Shown: positions 7,210 to 8,033 of the stretch, piece after piece
Numbering within the stretch: the stretch's first letter is position 1
How the letters are laid out: each line of letters opens with the position of its first letter
DNA from: Clostridiales bacterium
GTDB lineage: Bacteria; Bacillota_A; Clostridia; Christensenellales; Aristaeellaceae
NCBI GenBank assembly: GCA_024684665.1
Contig: JAIKWN010000023.1
Coordinates: forward strand, 1-8,033
DNA length: 8,033 bases
Direction of reading: 5' to 3'
The notes under the pieces: model-generated
The model's database searches: none
Seen by the model: only the letters and a program-made list of their open reading frames with translations
What the model was told of the DNA's origin: nothing
Translations under genes and position numbers: made by a program

Positions 7210-7238
7210 ATCATACCGCAAAAACGAAAAGGATGCAA
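7210..7238 (-). promoter_or_regulatory. Sigma-A-type promoter of the YkuD-type gene (and probably pfkA)
   Basis: On the minus strand TTGCAT (7233-7238), a 17-base spacer and TATGAT (7210-7215) give a start near 7203 and a leader of about 53 bases. The spacer is T-rich. Confidence 0.75.
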
Positions 7239-7286
7239 GAGCGCCACGCGATAGCAGGACAGAATAGAGAAACTACGGACTTGACT

Positions 7287-7808
7287 TCATATGATGATCA
7301 CGTGCCAGGCTTCCATCAGCATCGGAAGCGTCCAGCGGGCGTTGGCCGGACTGGTGGAGGGGAGGCACTCGGCCGGGAGCCCGGTCTGTGGGAAAAGATG
7401 CTTCTCATAGAGATGAAAGGATGTCGACCCGTTGCAGAAGATTTTTTGGATAGGTGCACGCTGAAGCAAGGAAGAGAGATCGTTGGGCCGCGCGTCGCGG
7501 ATGCTGCTGTCGGAGGAACCGATGATTGTGCAGCTTCCGATGGAATCCCACAGCGCGAGACGATGGGAAAGGATAAAGGTTTTCTTTTCTTCGATTGTCC
7601 CGGGAACATCTTCGGCGAACAACGCGGCCAGGAGCCGCCAGAACCGGTTCTGTGGATGCCCGTAATAAAACCTCTGTTCTCTGGAACGGACGGACGGAAA
7701 AGAACCGAGGATCAGGATCCTGCTGTTTTCGTTATAAAGGGGTGGAAACGGGTGCACCAGTCGGACAGGGCTTGCTTTCCCGCCTTTGGGCACGACTTTT
7801 GTCTGCAT
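7287..7808 (-). CDS. DNA-deoxyinosine (hypoxanthine-DNA) glycosylase, UDG superfamily
   Basis: Base-excision repair enzyme predicted to remove hypoxanthine, the deamination product of adenine, from DNA; it belongs to the family 6 (HDG) branch of the uracil-DNA glycosylase superfamily. Of 173 residues, landmarks are the first motif LILGSFPS (32-39), FYYGHPQNRFW (47-57) with the conserved Asn54 of this branch, WDSIGSC (87-93), GSSDSSI (97-103) and the C-terminal STSPANA (151-157). The frame is open to an ATG at 7854-7856, but that codon overlaps the -35 box of the promoter at 7828-7856. The ATG at 7806-7808 has GGGAG (7817-7821) 8 bases upstream and is chosen. No terminator is obvious after the stop, so some read-through into the YkuD-type gene is possible. 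Activity on uracil cannot be excluded from sequence alone. Confidence 0.9.
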   Translation of the reverse strand: MQTKVVPKGGKASPVRLVHPFPPLYNENSRILILGSFPSVRSREQRFYYGHPQNRFWRLLAALFAEDVPGTIEEKKTFILSHRLALWDSIGSCTIIGSSDSSIRDARPNDLSSLLQRAPIQKIFCNGSTSFHLYEKHLFPQTGLPAECLPSTSPANARWTLPMLMEAWHVIII

Positions 7809-7827
7809 CAAATCATCTCCCTGCCGG

Positions 7828-7856
7828 ATTGTAGCGTGTATTTTTAAAATGCGCAA
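7828..7856 (-). promoter_or_regulatory. Sigma-A-type promoter of the deoxyinosine glycosylase
   Basis: On the minus strand TTGCGC (7851-7856), a 17-base spacer and TACAAT (7828-7833). The predicted start near 7821 falls on the ribosome binding site, leaving a leader of only about 13 bases. It supports the ATG at 7806-7808 over the upstream ATG. Confidence 0.6.
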
Positions 7857-7880
7857 GGGAAACTGTTATGTGGAAAGCGC

Positions 7881-7915
7881 ACTCTTGACAGACATCGTAT
7901 AATAAAGTGTCGAGT
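7881..7915 (+). promoter_or_regulatory. Possible promoter/operator of the G3E GTPase gene
   Basis: TTGACA (7885-7890) and TATAAT (7898-7903) are perfect hexamers but only 7 bases apart, so they cannot be one normal promoter. TATAAT may be the -10 box with a poor -35. An imperfect dyad brackets it: ACTC-TT-GACA (7881-7890) and TGTC-GAGT (7908-7915). Downstream, GCGGG/CCCGC (7919-7923, 7930-7934) forms a 5-bp stem. I see no recognisable Zur box, although this GTPase family is often zinc-regulated. Confidence 0.35.
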
Positions 7916-7962
7916 CATGCGGGAAGATCCCCGCAAACGGATCCTAAGGAGATGACATCAAG

Positions 7963-8033
7963 ATGACGAAGATCGACATTTTTTCCGGTTTTTTGGGTGC
8001 CGGAAAGACAACGCTCATTAAAAAGCTGCTGAA
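7963..8033 (+). CDS. G3E-family GTPase (COG0523/CobW type), N-terminus only
   Basis: Only 23 residues lie in the window, starting MTKIDIFSGFLGAGKTTLIK. The Walker A motif GFLGAGKTT (residues 9-17), directly after a short beta-strand, is typical of the CobW/YjiA/COG0523 metallochaperone GTPases. The start is set by AAGGAG (7946-7951), 11 bases upstream. An ATG at 7952 hits a stop after four codons. Metal or cofactor specificity (zinc, cobalt/cobalamin or other) cannot be judged because the CxCC region and C-terminal domain lie outside the window. It is divergent from the glycosylase gene. Confidence 0.82.
   Translation, partial: MTKIDIFSGFLGAGKTTLIKKLL

Noticed and set aside
6888..7847. A 319-codon plus-strand open frame across the YkuD-type gene start and the glycosylase
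   Set aside because: It crosses two genes and two promoters on the opposite strand and shows no domain or ribosome binding site.

Overview
The window looks like a core-metabolism segment of an anaerobic, moderately GC-rich member of the Bacillota. The grounds are a rubredoxin-first ('reverse') rubrerythrin, an ATP-type PEP carboxykinase, AGGAGG-type ribosome binding sites, and promoters close to the sigma-A consensus. Nothing in the sequence fixes the genus.

Layout. A partial reverse rubrerythrin (minus strand, running off the left edge) is divergent from pckA (plus). The 265-base gap between them holds a well-formed promoter for each. pckA ends at a strong hairpin (2431-2459). Beyond it, 2490-3115 on the minus strand is the wreck of a GNAT acetyltransferase gene, with at least three frameshifts and two in-frame stops. 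From 3235 to 7808 the minus strand carries, in order of transcription, a DNA-deoxyinosine glycosylase, a secreted SH3/YkuD-type (L,D-transpeptidase-like) protein, 6-phosphofructokinase (pfkA), and an RlmD/TrmA-type rRNA uracil-5-methyltransferase. Each of the first two has its own visible promoter. pfkA starts 39 bases after the YkuD-type gene with no clear promoter, so the two are probably cotranscribed. A hairpin terminator separates pfkA from the methyltransferase. At the right edge a COG0523/CobW-type G3E GTPase begins on the plus strand, divergent from the glycosylase.

How the genes relate. pfkA (glycolytic commitment) and pckA (PEP/oxaloacetate interconversion with ATP) are central carbon enzymes. 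Rubrerythrin is peroxide defence, the glycosylase repairs deaminated adenine, and the methyltransferase modifies rRNA. There is no sign of a mobile element, CRISPR array, phage or defence island. I found no convincing undescribed multi-gene system.

The two most informative oddities are the YkuD-type protein and the GNAT remnant. The YkuD-type protein has the residues normally occupied by the catalytic His and Cys replaced (STRGSVVI in place of an SHGC-type motif). The GNAT gene can be followed frame by frame. The stretch 3116-3234, between the pseudogene and the methyltransferase stop, holds no gene I can support.
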